Of a stretch of 27,569 nt of DNA, positions 7,628-15,783 are shown piece by piece (position 1 is the first letter of the stretch; every line of letters starts with the position of its first letter). The stretch spans positions 1 to 27,569 of the forward strand of contig JASANZ010001963.1 in the NCBI GenBank assembly GCA_030849805.1. The letters run 5' to 3'. Position numbers and translations under genes: made by a program. Under the pieces are notes generated by a model that made no database searches, had not been told where the DNA came from, and saw only the letters and a program-made list of their open reading frames with translations. The stretch is from Sergeia podlipaevii. Taxonomy: Eukaryota > Euglenozoa > Kinetoplastea > Trypanosomatida > Trypanosomatidae.

Positions 7628-9022
7628 ATGGATAGATCCTCGAGTGAAGAAAATAGCGCATCCGAGAGCCACCCGGTTACAGAGACAGCACCTCCTCCTC
7701 TGCAATTGAAAGAAGTGCAAGAGCCAGTTGTTGGTGTCATACTATGCGATCAGTGCCGCCATCCCATCGCCTCCGTGGCTGAGATTCTGCCAGAGCGTGA
7801 CGAGCATGCATGGCGGCAGCACGTGTACGGGTACGAGCTAGATCTCTTCACCACAGACAGCAATGTGTGGGCGTACTCGGCAACAAACCCAAGCAAGACG
7901 CGCTTTGATCTTATCCGCGTCGCACCCACCGTTACACTCACCTCCTCTGCGTCGTCGTGTTCATCATCCTTGTCTGCACCGATGGCAGACAATATTGGGG
8001 TAGCAGCAGACGTGGTTTCTCTGACGCAGCTGAAAGGTCCGTACTCCGCCGAGCACTCCTTCTTCACTGGCTATGACTGGTGTTTCTGCTTGTGTGCGGT
8101 GTGTGGGAACTTTCTTGGATGGGGCTTTAGAAGGCAGCAGTCCAGCGCGGTATCTACCGCTGATGCAGCTGTCAAGGGGAAAACAGCAGCAGCAGAAGGA
8201 AGAGGAGGTGCTGGGGTCAGCTCTGGGGAGGGTGGCATTGCGGTCGCTACCGAAGGCTCCGCAGCGTCTGGGGAGGAAAGAGAAGAGGAGGTTGCGAGCA
8301 GCGGCAGCGACAATGGCGATGGCGATGATGAACTGATGGATGATGATGATAAAGAAGAAAGCGGCCTGGATGACACCACAGGACTCCCTCCACCTGACTT
8401 CCTGGGTATCATCATTACCCGCTGCACAGGGGTGTCAGACTACCCTCAAAGCGCCTACCACACAGACCTTCGCCGCCGCAAGGCTTTGAGAAAGCAGCAC
8501 AGTATCATTGAGAGCCTTCGACGGAAAATGACTTCAGTGGTGAATCAACTTGACAACAGGCTATTTGCGAACCGCCTCTACTTGGCATTCCAGCACCACG
8601 CCATGGTTGAGCTGTGGAGGTCGAGCTCTAGAGAGTTGACCGTTTCTGAGTCTCCCGCGTCCAGCGCTGGAGCAGAGGGTGGTGGGGCTGCGACGCGAGG
8701 ACAGAGAAGGCGTAGAAGCAGCGGCAACACCGAGGGAACTCCCCAGCATGAGCAAGGAGAGGCTTCTTCTAGCGAACATCATGAAAGGGAGGAAGCAGAA
8801 GAAGAGACGGAAGAAAGTGGTGAGGCAGCTGGTGGTGCCCCACTCTCACAGGTCCCAGCGGCACTCGTAGACCTCCTCTCCGCAGCCACAGCGGCCTTGA
8901 CGCTTCAAGAGCTACAGCGTGAGCGTCATGTGAATAACGGGGAGGCTGCAGCAGCAACAGCAACAGATGAAGGAGAAGAAGAAGAACAGATGGAGGAGTC
9001 ACGTACATCTTCGAGCTCTTAG
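7628..9022 (+). CDS. CULT-domain (cereblon thalidomide-binding-like) protein without LON domain
   Basis: The 464-residue protein carries a CULT domain, the zinc-binding beta-tent fold that binds thalidomide-type ligands and degron ends in cereblon. Visible marks are C40-x2-C43, an AYSATNPS segment with N87 (the cereblon N351 position), then EHSFFTGYDW and C156-x2-C159, ending in FLGWGF. These match the cereblon zinc Cys pairs and ligand cage: H143 for H378, F145 for W380, W151 for W386 and W165 for W400, so one cage Trp is Phe. An acidic low-complexity insert (about residues 170-255) precedes the last strand of the domain, PDFLGIIITRC at 255-265. A basic helical segment follows (about 280-345), then a Glu/Ser-rich tail. 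No LON/DDB1-binding region is present, so a ubiquitin-ligase adaptor role cannot be assumed. No signal peptide or membrane segment is seen, so it is probably cytosolic or nuclear. The ATG at 7628 is the first in frame. Confidence 0.82.
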   Translation: MDRSSSEENSASESHPVTETAPPPLQLKEVQEPVVGVILCDQCRHPIASVAEILPERDEHAWRQHVYGYELDLFTTDSNVWAYSATNPSKTRFDLIRVAPTVTLTSSASSCSSSLSAPMADNIGVAADVVSLTQLKGPYSAEHSFFTGYDWCFCLCAVCGNFLGWGFRRQQSSAVSTADAAVKGKTAAAEGRGGAGVSSGEGGIAVATEGSAASGEEREEEVASSGSDNGDGDDELMDDDDKEESGLDDTTGLPPPDFLGIIITRCTGVSDYPQSAYHTDLRRRKALRKQHSIIESLRRKMTSVVNQLDNRLFANRLYLAFQHHAMVELWRSSSRELTVSESPASSAGAEGGGAATRGQRRRRSSGNTEGTPQHEQGEASSSEHHEREEAEEETEESGEAAGGAPLSQVPAALVDLLSAATAALTLQELQRERHVNNGEAAAATATDEGEEEEQMEESRTSSSS

Positions 9023-9975
9023 GAAGCACTGCAATGAGTTGGTGGCTGAAAGCAGGGAGGACGAAAGCATACAAAAAAAATTGGAAGTGATGGAGAAAGA
9101 TAGTCTGAAAAGCACTGTGAAACTTCTTCTCTTGTGCTTGCGCGTTGTGGAGCCCGCATGTGTGTGTGTGTGTGTGTGTGTGTGTGGACTATCATATGAC
9201 TTCTCGTCTTTTTTTGTCTTTTCTTGATATGCGTAGCGTATAAAACAATAATTCTATTTTTTTTTAATATATAGTCATGAGGCGTAAACGAAAACACAAG
9301 CTACTGGAGGTAGAGGTGCTTCAGCGTGTATCAGTAGGATAGCTCTGCTGTATATCAGTATTTCTTTTTGCAATATTGCCATTATTTCACTAAATATACA
9401 TATTTCATCACAACGTGACACTCTCTTTTCTTCTTCTTTTTTTCTAAAGGATCAACAATAGAAATATATATACAAGCACGTTCATAGACACACATAAGCA
9501 CAATATTATTATTATTATTATTGTTTTGCACAACACGCAAACAAGGGGAGAAAGGGACGATATATTGTTGTCTTTACAGCAATACTCGTCACCCCATTTT
9601 TGTTTTGCTTCTTTTTTTCCTGGTATTTTATTGCTTTGCTTTTCATCATTTATAGAAAAGGAGAAAGAGGAATCACTCTTCTTCTATTTTTCTTTTCTTG
9701 TCGGATCGCTGCAGTTACTGCTAATTTCTATTGTTGTTGTTGGTGTGTGTGTGGAGAAGCGATATATATGTGAGCGTGTTTTGGCTGCTCTACGCTCAAG
9801 AAGAGGTGAGACATTTATTATTACTATTATTGTGATTTCACTTTTGGATCTGAGTATATTTTTATCTAATAGTACTCACAAGACGAAAAAGAAGAAAAGT
9901 CAGAAGAAGGGAAAGGAAAAGCATAATAGCAAATAAAAAAATTATTATTATTACTACATCTTTTTTTAGAGAGAT
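9023..9975. other. Intergenic spacer
   Basis: It holds a 14-unit TG repeat (9159-9186), an ATT run near 9504-9521 and T-rich tracts. A 136-codon open frame at 9526-9936 begins with TTG, contains no ATG and reads as Phe/Leu/Ile-rich repeat translation, so it is not annotated. Near-duplicate TATCAGTA words at about 9330 and 9352 are the only other local repeat noticed. Confidence 0.7.
9588..9714 (+). promoter_or_regulatory. Candidate trans-splice acceptors for the helicase gene
   Basis: Two pyrimidine tracts (about 9588-9650 and 9676-9699) are followed by AG at 9654-9655 and by GCAG ending at 9714. They predict 5' UTRs of about 320 and 261 nt. A short T run ending in TAG at 9969 would leave only six untranslated bases. 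Confidence 0.35.
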
Positions 9976-12900
9976 ATGGATAGCGATGAAGACATCCGCC
10001 GAGCTCTCGTTGCGCTTAGCCAAGGCACATCGGCACCATCTGAGCGAAGCATGCCACTGCGCACCTCGTTTAAGTTTACTGCAGGTCCCCCACCCGTCTC
10101 CAGTGCCACCACCAGCAGTGGCAGCATCAGCGGCGGTGGTAGTGGTGTCCATCATGGCACGGGTCAGGACGAGTTAAAGCAAATCCCTCACAATCACCAG
10201 CATCATCGCAGTAGCTTTAGTAAAGGGGGTTATAGCCACTACCACCCCCACCATCGTGACAACAACAACAACGGCAGCAACAACCATGTTACTTCGTACA
10301 CAACCATCGGCAGTACATCAGGAAGTTCTGCGACGCACCCACTTACAGCCAGCACGCCGTGCGCGCAGGAGAGGGAGGACGTGATGGTGATTAGTAGTAG
10401 CAGCTGCAGTAGCCCTGGGAGTGTGCAGGCTTGCAGCGCTCCACCACCTTGTCTTCCTCCCTCAGTGCCACAAGTCCCCTTACAGAAGCAAAAGCAACCA
10501 CAACCACAAAGAGATAAGGAAGTGGCGGTAAACAGAAAAGAAGTTGTGATCGCGCCCAATGTGGGGTCATCACAGCCACCGCCATCTTCCTTTGCATCGA
10601 CGACGATAACCACCACTACCACCGCGGTGGCGGCAAAGTCAGTCAATACATCAGCATTACCGCTAGGCCGTATTACGCCAGAAGAAGCGGTGGAACTGCT
10701 GCCGCTGGGGATAGCGTCATGGGTTTCTCAGCAAGACCGCGAGCGCTTCGCCATCAACCTCGCCGTTATGGATGCCTCACAACGTGAGGCGGTCTGCTTT
10801 GATACGGAATGCCCCCTGCTGGTTCTTGCTGGGGCTGGTAGTGGCAAAACACAAACAATGGCGATGCGCATTGCCTACTTGCTCATGCGCGGCGTGGCTG
10901 CGAAGAACATACTTGGCATCTGCTTTACCAGACAAGCCGCGGAGACGCTGCGTGCACGCGTGGAATCTGTGCTACCGCTCACTATGCGCAGTCATTGCAC
11001 GGCACTGAAGCTTCGTACACTGCACGCGCTTGGGCTTGAGTGCCTGCGCAGATTTGGAATTGTAGGACCCGAGACGGAGGTGTTTGATGCCTCCAGGCAG
11101 CGGGAGCTGGCAAAGCGCATTGTGCAGGAGCACGCAGTTCATCTGAAATCCAGTGAGGCAGTGGAGAACCTTGTCGAGTACGTGAACCGAGTAAAAGGAA
11201 AGAAGGAGCCGCCGCTGGTGGAGGTGAATCCTCAAATGCAAGAGGCTTATCTATACCGCTTCTACCAGAAGGAGCTGCACGACGTGTGCAACGCCGTGGA
11301 CTTTGGCGATCTCCAGCACATGCTCTGCGGGGTCTTGCGACCAGTGAAGGCGGTGGAGAGGACTGATGGTAGCGACTCTCGACAGGCGGATGGCGGAGAA
11401 GAGCAGGAGGGAGAGGAGATGCCGCTGCTAGCCTCCCAGCAGCCCTCTGCATCTTCCTCACAGTCTCGCCCTCCGCAGCAGCCTCTTCCTCCTGTTCCTC
11501 TTGCCCCTTCCACCACCTGTGCCGCCCTTCGCAACGCCTTCACTCACATCGTCGTTGATGAGTTTCAAGATCTCAACGAAGTACAGATGGAGATCATCGC
11601 ACTACTAGCCGGTGATGCGTGCCGTGTGACCTGTGTTGGAGACCCAAATCAGTGCATCTACGCGTGGCGAGGCGCGATGCCAGCCATCTTTACCGCGTGG
11701 AAACGCCGCTTTCCACAATCTCAGATGCGCGCACTCGCGATCAATTACCGCAGCGACCGCGACATCGTCGTCGCGGCCAACCGCATTGTTGGAGCGGAGC
11801 AGCACCCGTGTCATGAGCGGCACCAGCGCCGTGTGACGCTGCTCACGTGTGAGGCACTAGAACAGGAGAAGGAGGCGGCACCGCTTGTTATTGAGGAGTT
11901 GCTGCGCGGCCGTGATGCGCAGATGGTGTATGGAGACATCGCCGTGCTGTGCCGCACGCGCCGTCGCGTGTCGGAGTACTATGAGCTGCTCAAGGCGAGG
12001 CGAATACCAGTGCGGCAGCTCAAGGGGGTCGCGCCTGATAACATCTCGACCGTGCGTGCGCTGCTGGCAATGCTGCGGTTGTGTGTGTCGCCGCACAGCG
12101 ACACCGATGTCAGGACGGCGCTGACGTGCGGACCATCGCACTTGTCATCACGTGTGGCGAAGGGCTTCTTTTTTTCTCTTAGCGCCACTTGTGAGGAACG
12201 TCGTGTGGCACAGCAGGCGCCTGTGAGAGCCTGGAGGCAGGAGCAACAGAGCCATCATCTCCATCGAGAAGACTTCAACGGCGATGACGACAAATACAGA
12301 GGCTGCCGGCGTCGCCACTCGCCTGTTCTTAGCAAAGTCGCTCTCCATGCCGAAGGGCTCTCCGCCGAGCTGGCCATACGCCCCATGGAGTACTCTTTCT
12401 TTTCTATCATTCGAGAACTTGTCTTTAACAACTTTTCAGCTGATGTGTTTCCCAAGCTAGCGAACGTGCCCAAAACCGGGCAAAAGGTATTGCGTGGCTT
12501 CGTACAGGTTTTAGCGCGCGCACATGAGATGCTCTCGCAGCCCACGTGTGACGTCGAGCACCTGCTCCGCTTCGTGGTTGCGGAACTGGGGTACGATACA
12601 GCAACCAACGCCGATGTGCAACTTGTGGAAGGCAGTGGGGGTTCTCGGCACGGGGGACGAAGATCTGCCGGTGGAGTTGGGAAGAAACGTGCACGAGGTT
12701 CTTCTTCTGGCGCTGGAAGGAGTATTGCGGAGGCCGTCGCTGCGGAGTTTTCATCCTCTGCTTGTGCTGGAGGAGAGAGGGATGCTGAAGGCGAGCTGCG
12801 CAATACAGCAGTAGCAGCGATGATGGAGTGCGGCGCCCAGAATCATCGCAATATGCGTGAAAAAGTAATGGCAGGCAGCGACGGGGACGCCTCTCCCTTC

Positions 12901-13536
12901 TACACACTTGAGGAGGAGGAGGATATACTCAAGACGGTCCGCTTCTCTCTCACAGAACTGCTCCTGCAGGCGTACTGGAGAGTCATGGACGACATGGCCG
13001 CCGAGGAGGAGGCGGGGGCGATAAGAAAGGACAGTCATGACGGTAACAGCGCCGGCTCTGGTGGCGGCAGGTCTGCACGCACACCCGCGCTGGAGCTGAG
13101 GCGTGTCTTGGATCAATTCCTCTCTATTCTTCCATCGGACGATTTCGGCTCGCTCGCCTTGGCAGTCTCTGATGCTGCAACAGAGGGATCTCCAGCGAAG
13201 CCGAAGACGCGGCCGGTTGGCCAAGTCACGCTCGGGACGGTGCACAAAGCCAAGGGCATGGAGTGGCCTGCGGTGATCATCCCCGGGTGCTGGGTCGGCG
13301 AGTTTCCCATTGTGCGGTGGAATGAAGAAGAGAAGCGCGTCTTCTACGTGGCCATGAGTCGCGCCATGACAGACTTGGTGCTCATCACGGCAAAGCAAGG
13401 GCAAGCCAAGCAGGACCTGATGCAGGAACACGCTGCAGGACCGACACTAGAGAGAACACCGTACCTCAGCATGATTGAAGAGGAGTTGGAGAAGCTCGAC
13501 TTTGCCCAACTCAAGAAGGCTGTTAATGGCTTCTGA
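9976..13536 (+). CDS. UvrD/Rep/Srs2-type SF1A DNA helicase
   Basis: This 1186-residue protein is an ATP-dependent 3'-5' DNA helicase of superfamily 1A, expected to act in DNA repair or to clear recombination intermediates in the nucleus. The motifs are in order: a Q-motif region (LAVMDASQREAV), Walker A AGAGSGKT at 285-292 (K291), ICFTRQAAETLRAR, LRTLHALG, Walker B VVDEFQD (D528-D532), motif III CVGDPNQCIYAWRGA, motif IV INYRSDRDIVVAANRI, motif V GTVHKAKGMEW (1087-1097) and motif VI FYVAMSRA with Arg 1129. The first 230 residues are Ser/Thr/His/Asn/Pro-rich and disordered, including HHRDNNNNGSNN. Further disordered inserts lie before Walker B (about 460-515) and in the 2A/2B region (about 740-780, 885-960 and 1020-1045). 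This makes it longer than bacterial UvrD (about 720). Motifs are intact, so activity is likely. UvrD, PcrA, Srs2 and Fbh1 subtypes are not separated here. ATG 9976 is first in frame. Confidence 0.93.
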   Translation: MDSDEDIRRALVALSQGTSAPSERSMPLRTSFKFTAGPPPVSSATTSSGSISGGGSGVHHGTGQDELKQIPHNHQHHRSSFSKGGYSHYHPHHRDNNNNGSNNHVTSYTTIGSTSGSSATHPLTASTPCAQEREDVMVISSSSCSSPGSVQACSAPPPCLPPSVPQVPLQKQKQPQPQRDKEVAVNRKEVVIAPNVGSSQPPPSSFASTTITTTTTAVAAKSVNTSALPLGRITPEEAVELLPLGIASWVSQQDRERFAINLAVMDASQREAVCFDTECPLLVLAGAGSGKTQTMAMRIAYLLMRGVAAKNILGICFTRQAAETLRARVESVLPLTMRSHCTALKLRTLHALGLECLRRFGIVGPETEVFDASRQRELAKRIVQEHAVHLKSSEAVENLVEYVNRVKGKKEPPLVEVNPQMQEAYLYRFYQKELHDVCNAVDFGDLQHMLCGVLRPVKAVERTDGSDSRQADGGEEQEGEEMPLLASQQPSASSSQSRPPQQPLPPVPLAPSTTCAALRNAFTHIVVDEFQDLNEVQMEIIALLAGDACRVTCVGDPNQCIYAWRGAMPAIFTAWKRRFPQSQMRALAINYRSDRDIVVAANRIVGAEQHPCHERHQRRVTLLTCEALEQEKEAAPLVIEELLRGRDAQMVYGDIAVLCRTRRRVSEYYELLKARRIPVRQLKGVAPDNISTVRALLAMLRLCVSPHSDTDVRTALTCGPSHLSSRVAKGFFFSLSATCEERRVAQQAPVRAWRQEQQSHHLHREDFNGDDDKYRGCRRRHSPVLSKVALHAEGLSAELAIRPMEYSFFSIIRELVFNNFSADVFPKLANVPKTGQKVLRGFVQVLARAHEMLSQPTCDVEHLLRFVVAELGYDTATNADVQLVEGSGGSRHGGRRSAGGVGKKRARGSSSGAGRSIAEAVAAEFSSSACAGGERDAEGELRNTAVAAMMECGAQNHRNMREKVMAGSDGDASPFYTLEEEEDILKTVRFSLTELLLQAYWRVMDDMAAEEEAGAIRKDSHDGNSAGSGGGRSARTPALELRRVLDQFLSILPSDDFGSLALAVSDAATEGSPAKPKTRPVGQVTLGTVHKAKGMEWPAVIIPGCWVGEFPIVRWNEEEKRVFYVAMSRAMTDLVLITAKQGQAKQDLMQEHAAGPTLERTPYLSMIEEELEKLDFAQLKKAVNGF

Positions 13537-13739
13537 TTGTTGTGTAGAGGAGACGAAGGAGAGAAGCTACAGCTTTGCGTATGCACGTGTTTGTGTGTGT
13601 GTGAGTGCTTTTTTTTTTTTGCTTGCTGTTTTATTTTACTTTCTCATCTTTAAAAAAAAAATGAGTTGCTTATATATAAATATATGGAACCATCGGAAAA
13701 ATGCAAGAAGAGGTGAATGCATGCACATTGTCTATTAAC

Positions 13740-13770
<31 letters not shown>

Positions 13771-14079
13771 AGGGGCGAAAATGGGGACTCTTGTCTCACT
13801 GTCTATGTCAATGAGCGCCAGAAGTGCTTTCCCGCATAATTATATATATATTACATATATCTATGCATTCTTTCATCATATTATATTATTATTTTTATCT
13901 TCTTCTTTTTTATCTTCTTCTTTTTTTTCTTCTGCTCATGTTGTCACTGGAGTATTTGCTCAGTTTAGTGACGTCCCACACGCATTGTTTTAGAAACAGA
14001 AGAGGAAAAGAGGAAAGAGAAAGAGTTCCCGTATCAGTTGCCATACCTCAGCAGCAGCGGCAGCAGGACTAGTTGTAAG
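13537..14079. other. Intergenic spacer
   Basis: It contains a TG run at 13741-13758, a TA-rich patch near 13840-13860 and a strong pyrimidine tract at about 13894-13934 followed by AG at 13951-13952. That is a good trans-splice acceptor candidate, giving a 5' UTR of about 127 nt for the next gene. The open frame of the next gene extends upstream to a TTG at 14038, but no ATG lies in that extension. No separate gene is seen. Confidence 0.7.
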
Positions 14080-15054
14080 ATGAAGGCAGTGCGTGCTTTT
14101 ATTGGCGGCTCTGGCGCTGATATTTTCAGCGAGACCAGTGTTGTGGAGCGTCTTCTCGAAAACGTGAACCGCTTTCGTGGCCCGAGGGAGACGGGCAGCG
14201 TGCGTGTAGCGTACATTGGCACGGCCACCTATGACTTGCCAGAGTACCAGCTCAAACAGACAGGCCTTCTGGAGAAGCGTGGCTGTGAGGTGCGGCCCAT
14301 CCTCATCGCAGATCCGAGCAAGGCAAGGATTACGGCGGATGAAGCAAGCTTTCTTGAAGTGGCCGACGTGATTTTGGTTTCGGGTGGCAATACGCTGTAC
14401 GCCATTCGACGCTGGGAAGAAACGAGCCTAGCTGCTTTGCTCAAGGAGGCCGTGGCTCGGCAGGTACTCGTCGCCGGTGGCAGCGCCGGCGCTATATGTT
14501 GGTTCACCTCCGGGCACAGCGACTCGGCAGACCCCACAACATTCTGCACCCCCATGATTATGAAGGCTCTAGGCAAGGAGAAGACCTGCACTCCAGAGGA
14601 GGAGGAGGCGAACAAGAAGTGGTTCTATATTCGTGTTCATGGCCTGGGTATCCTTCCGGGCATGCTGTGTCCTCACTACGATCGTACGCAGAGCAATGGT
14701 GTGGTGCGTAGTGAGGATTTTGCAAGGATGATGAAGCGCCACCCCACTGAGCGTGGCATCGCCATAGACCACTGGGCAGTACTCACCTTGGCAGGCGACG
14801 GCACCTATGAAGTCTTCCCTGTACCTGGCAAGACCCGCACTCCCCTCAAGGAAAGCGATGAGAGCGACGAGTCCCCTTCTGTTTTTACGCTGGACGTGAA
14901 TAATGGGGAGGTGACCACGCTCAAGGCGCCATCGAAGGGAGAAGTGGAGGCGCTGCTGCGGGAACCGACCGGTCCCCTTGTCAAGGACCCCTTTGAGATG
15001 TTCACTGCCATGTCTAACCCAACTCCTTCGAGTGGTAAATTTGTTACACGATAA
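14080..15054 (+). CDS. Peptidase E / alpha-aspartyl dipeptidase (family S51)
   Basis: The 324-residue cytosolic peptidase is predicted to cleave dipeptides with N-terminal Asp, as family S51 (clan PC) enzymes do. Evidence includes the start AFIGGSG, the segment VRVAYIGTATYD, VILVSGGNTLYAIRRW, and the nucleophile elbow VAGGSAGAICW with Ser135. The conserved LGILPGMLCPHYD follows, where the His is the likely catalytic base, and then RGIAIDHWAVLTLAGDGTYEV. Bacterial PepE is about 230 residues. The extra length lies in an insert with EEEEANKKW and in an Asp/Ser-rich C-terminal extension containing DESDESPS. The frame is open back to a TTG at 14038, but translation most likely begins at the ATG at 14080, immediately before the first core strand. 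The catalytic Ser and His are present. Neighbours are functionally unrelated. Confidence 0.92.
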   Translation: MKAVRAFIGGSGADIFSETSVVERLLENVNRFRGPRETGSVRVAYIGTATYDLPEYQLKQTGLLEKRGCEVRPILIADPSKARITADEASFLEVADVILVSGGNTLYAIRRWEETSLAALLKEAVARQVLVAGGSAGAICWFTSGHSDSADPTTFCTPMIMKALGKEKTCTPEEEEANKKWFYIRVHGLGILPGMLCPHYDRTQSNGVVRSEDFARMMKRHPTERGIAIDHWAVLTLAGDGTYEVFPVPGKTRTPLKESDESDESPSVFTLDVNNGEVTTLKAPSKGEVEALLREPTGPLVKDPFEMFTAMSNPTPSSGKFVTR

Positions 15055-15628
15055 AAGGAAGAAGGGAAGGTTGATATCTTTTAGGAAGGGAGAGAAAGAA
15101 AATGTAAGATATTTGATAACTTTATCTTTCTTTTATATCTTTTTTTTTCTTGGTCTCTCTCTCTCTCTCGTTGTGCTTCTCGTCATATTCGTATCCGGAT
15201 TGCTACTATGGAACCTCTTCACAGCCCTTCATACAGCAAGAAAGCATTTTGATGGTTTATACTCTCTGTGTTCTGCGCATGTGTGTACGAAGAGAGAAAG
15301 AAAAAAAAAAAAAGAGAAAAGTTCATGCAGCAACGGAAGTAATCTCTAGCACCACGAGGCAATGTTTGAGAATTCTCTTATCCACCTGCCTCTTATTATT
15401 ATTATTATTATTATTATTTTAAGCCTCGCTTCCCCCAGGGGTATATACACACACACACACACACTTTTCCCTTCTTTTTCTCCCCCTTTTTTCTTGCAGA
15501 ACTACAAAACAATTTTCGTACGGTCATATATATATATATCTGTGTGTGTGGCTGTCTTTTAGCTTCAGAACCTACTGAGAACCACACGCTTTTCAAGCAC
15601 TACATTCCATAGTACCCCTCATTCTTTC

Positions 15629-15662
<34 letters not shown>

Positions 15663-15783
15663 TATACGTGACACTCACGCTTCATTTTCTGTTTATTTAT
15701 CTACTTTTTTTTTTTGGATCCTGCATTACTTCTTCTAAAGGTGGAAGCTTCGAAGAAAAAAAAAAAAGAGAGAGCAGGCCGGG
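15055..15783. other. Intergenic spacer
   Basis: Repeats include CT at about 15154-15170, an A run near 15300-15313, ATT at 15393-15418, CA at 15447-15464 and a 14-unit TG run at 15631-15658. A pyrimidine tract at about 15681-15737 ends in AAAG at 15740 and is the likely acceptor, leaving about 43 bases of 5' UTR before the ATG at 15784. No gene is supported. Confidence 0.7.

Noticed and set aside
9526..9936. 136-codon open frame on the + strand upstream of the helicase
   Set aside because: It starts at TTG, has no ATG at all, and its Phe/Leu/Ile-rich sequence comes from T-rich tracts and ATT repeats.
9976..10026. Ubiquitin-interacting-motif-like N-terminus of the helicase (acidic patch, IRRALVALS)
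   Set aside because: The Ser is one position off the Ala-x3-Ser spacing of the motif, so the match is not good enough to call.
12751..13431. 226-codon antisense open frame opposite the helicase
   Set aside because: It overlaps helicase motifs V and VI, which are certainly coding on the + strand.
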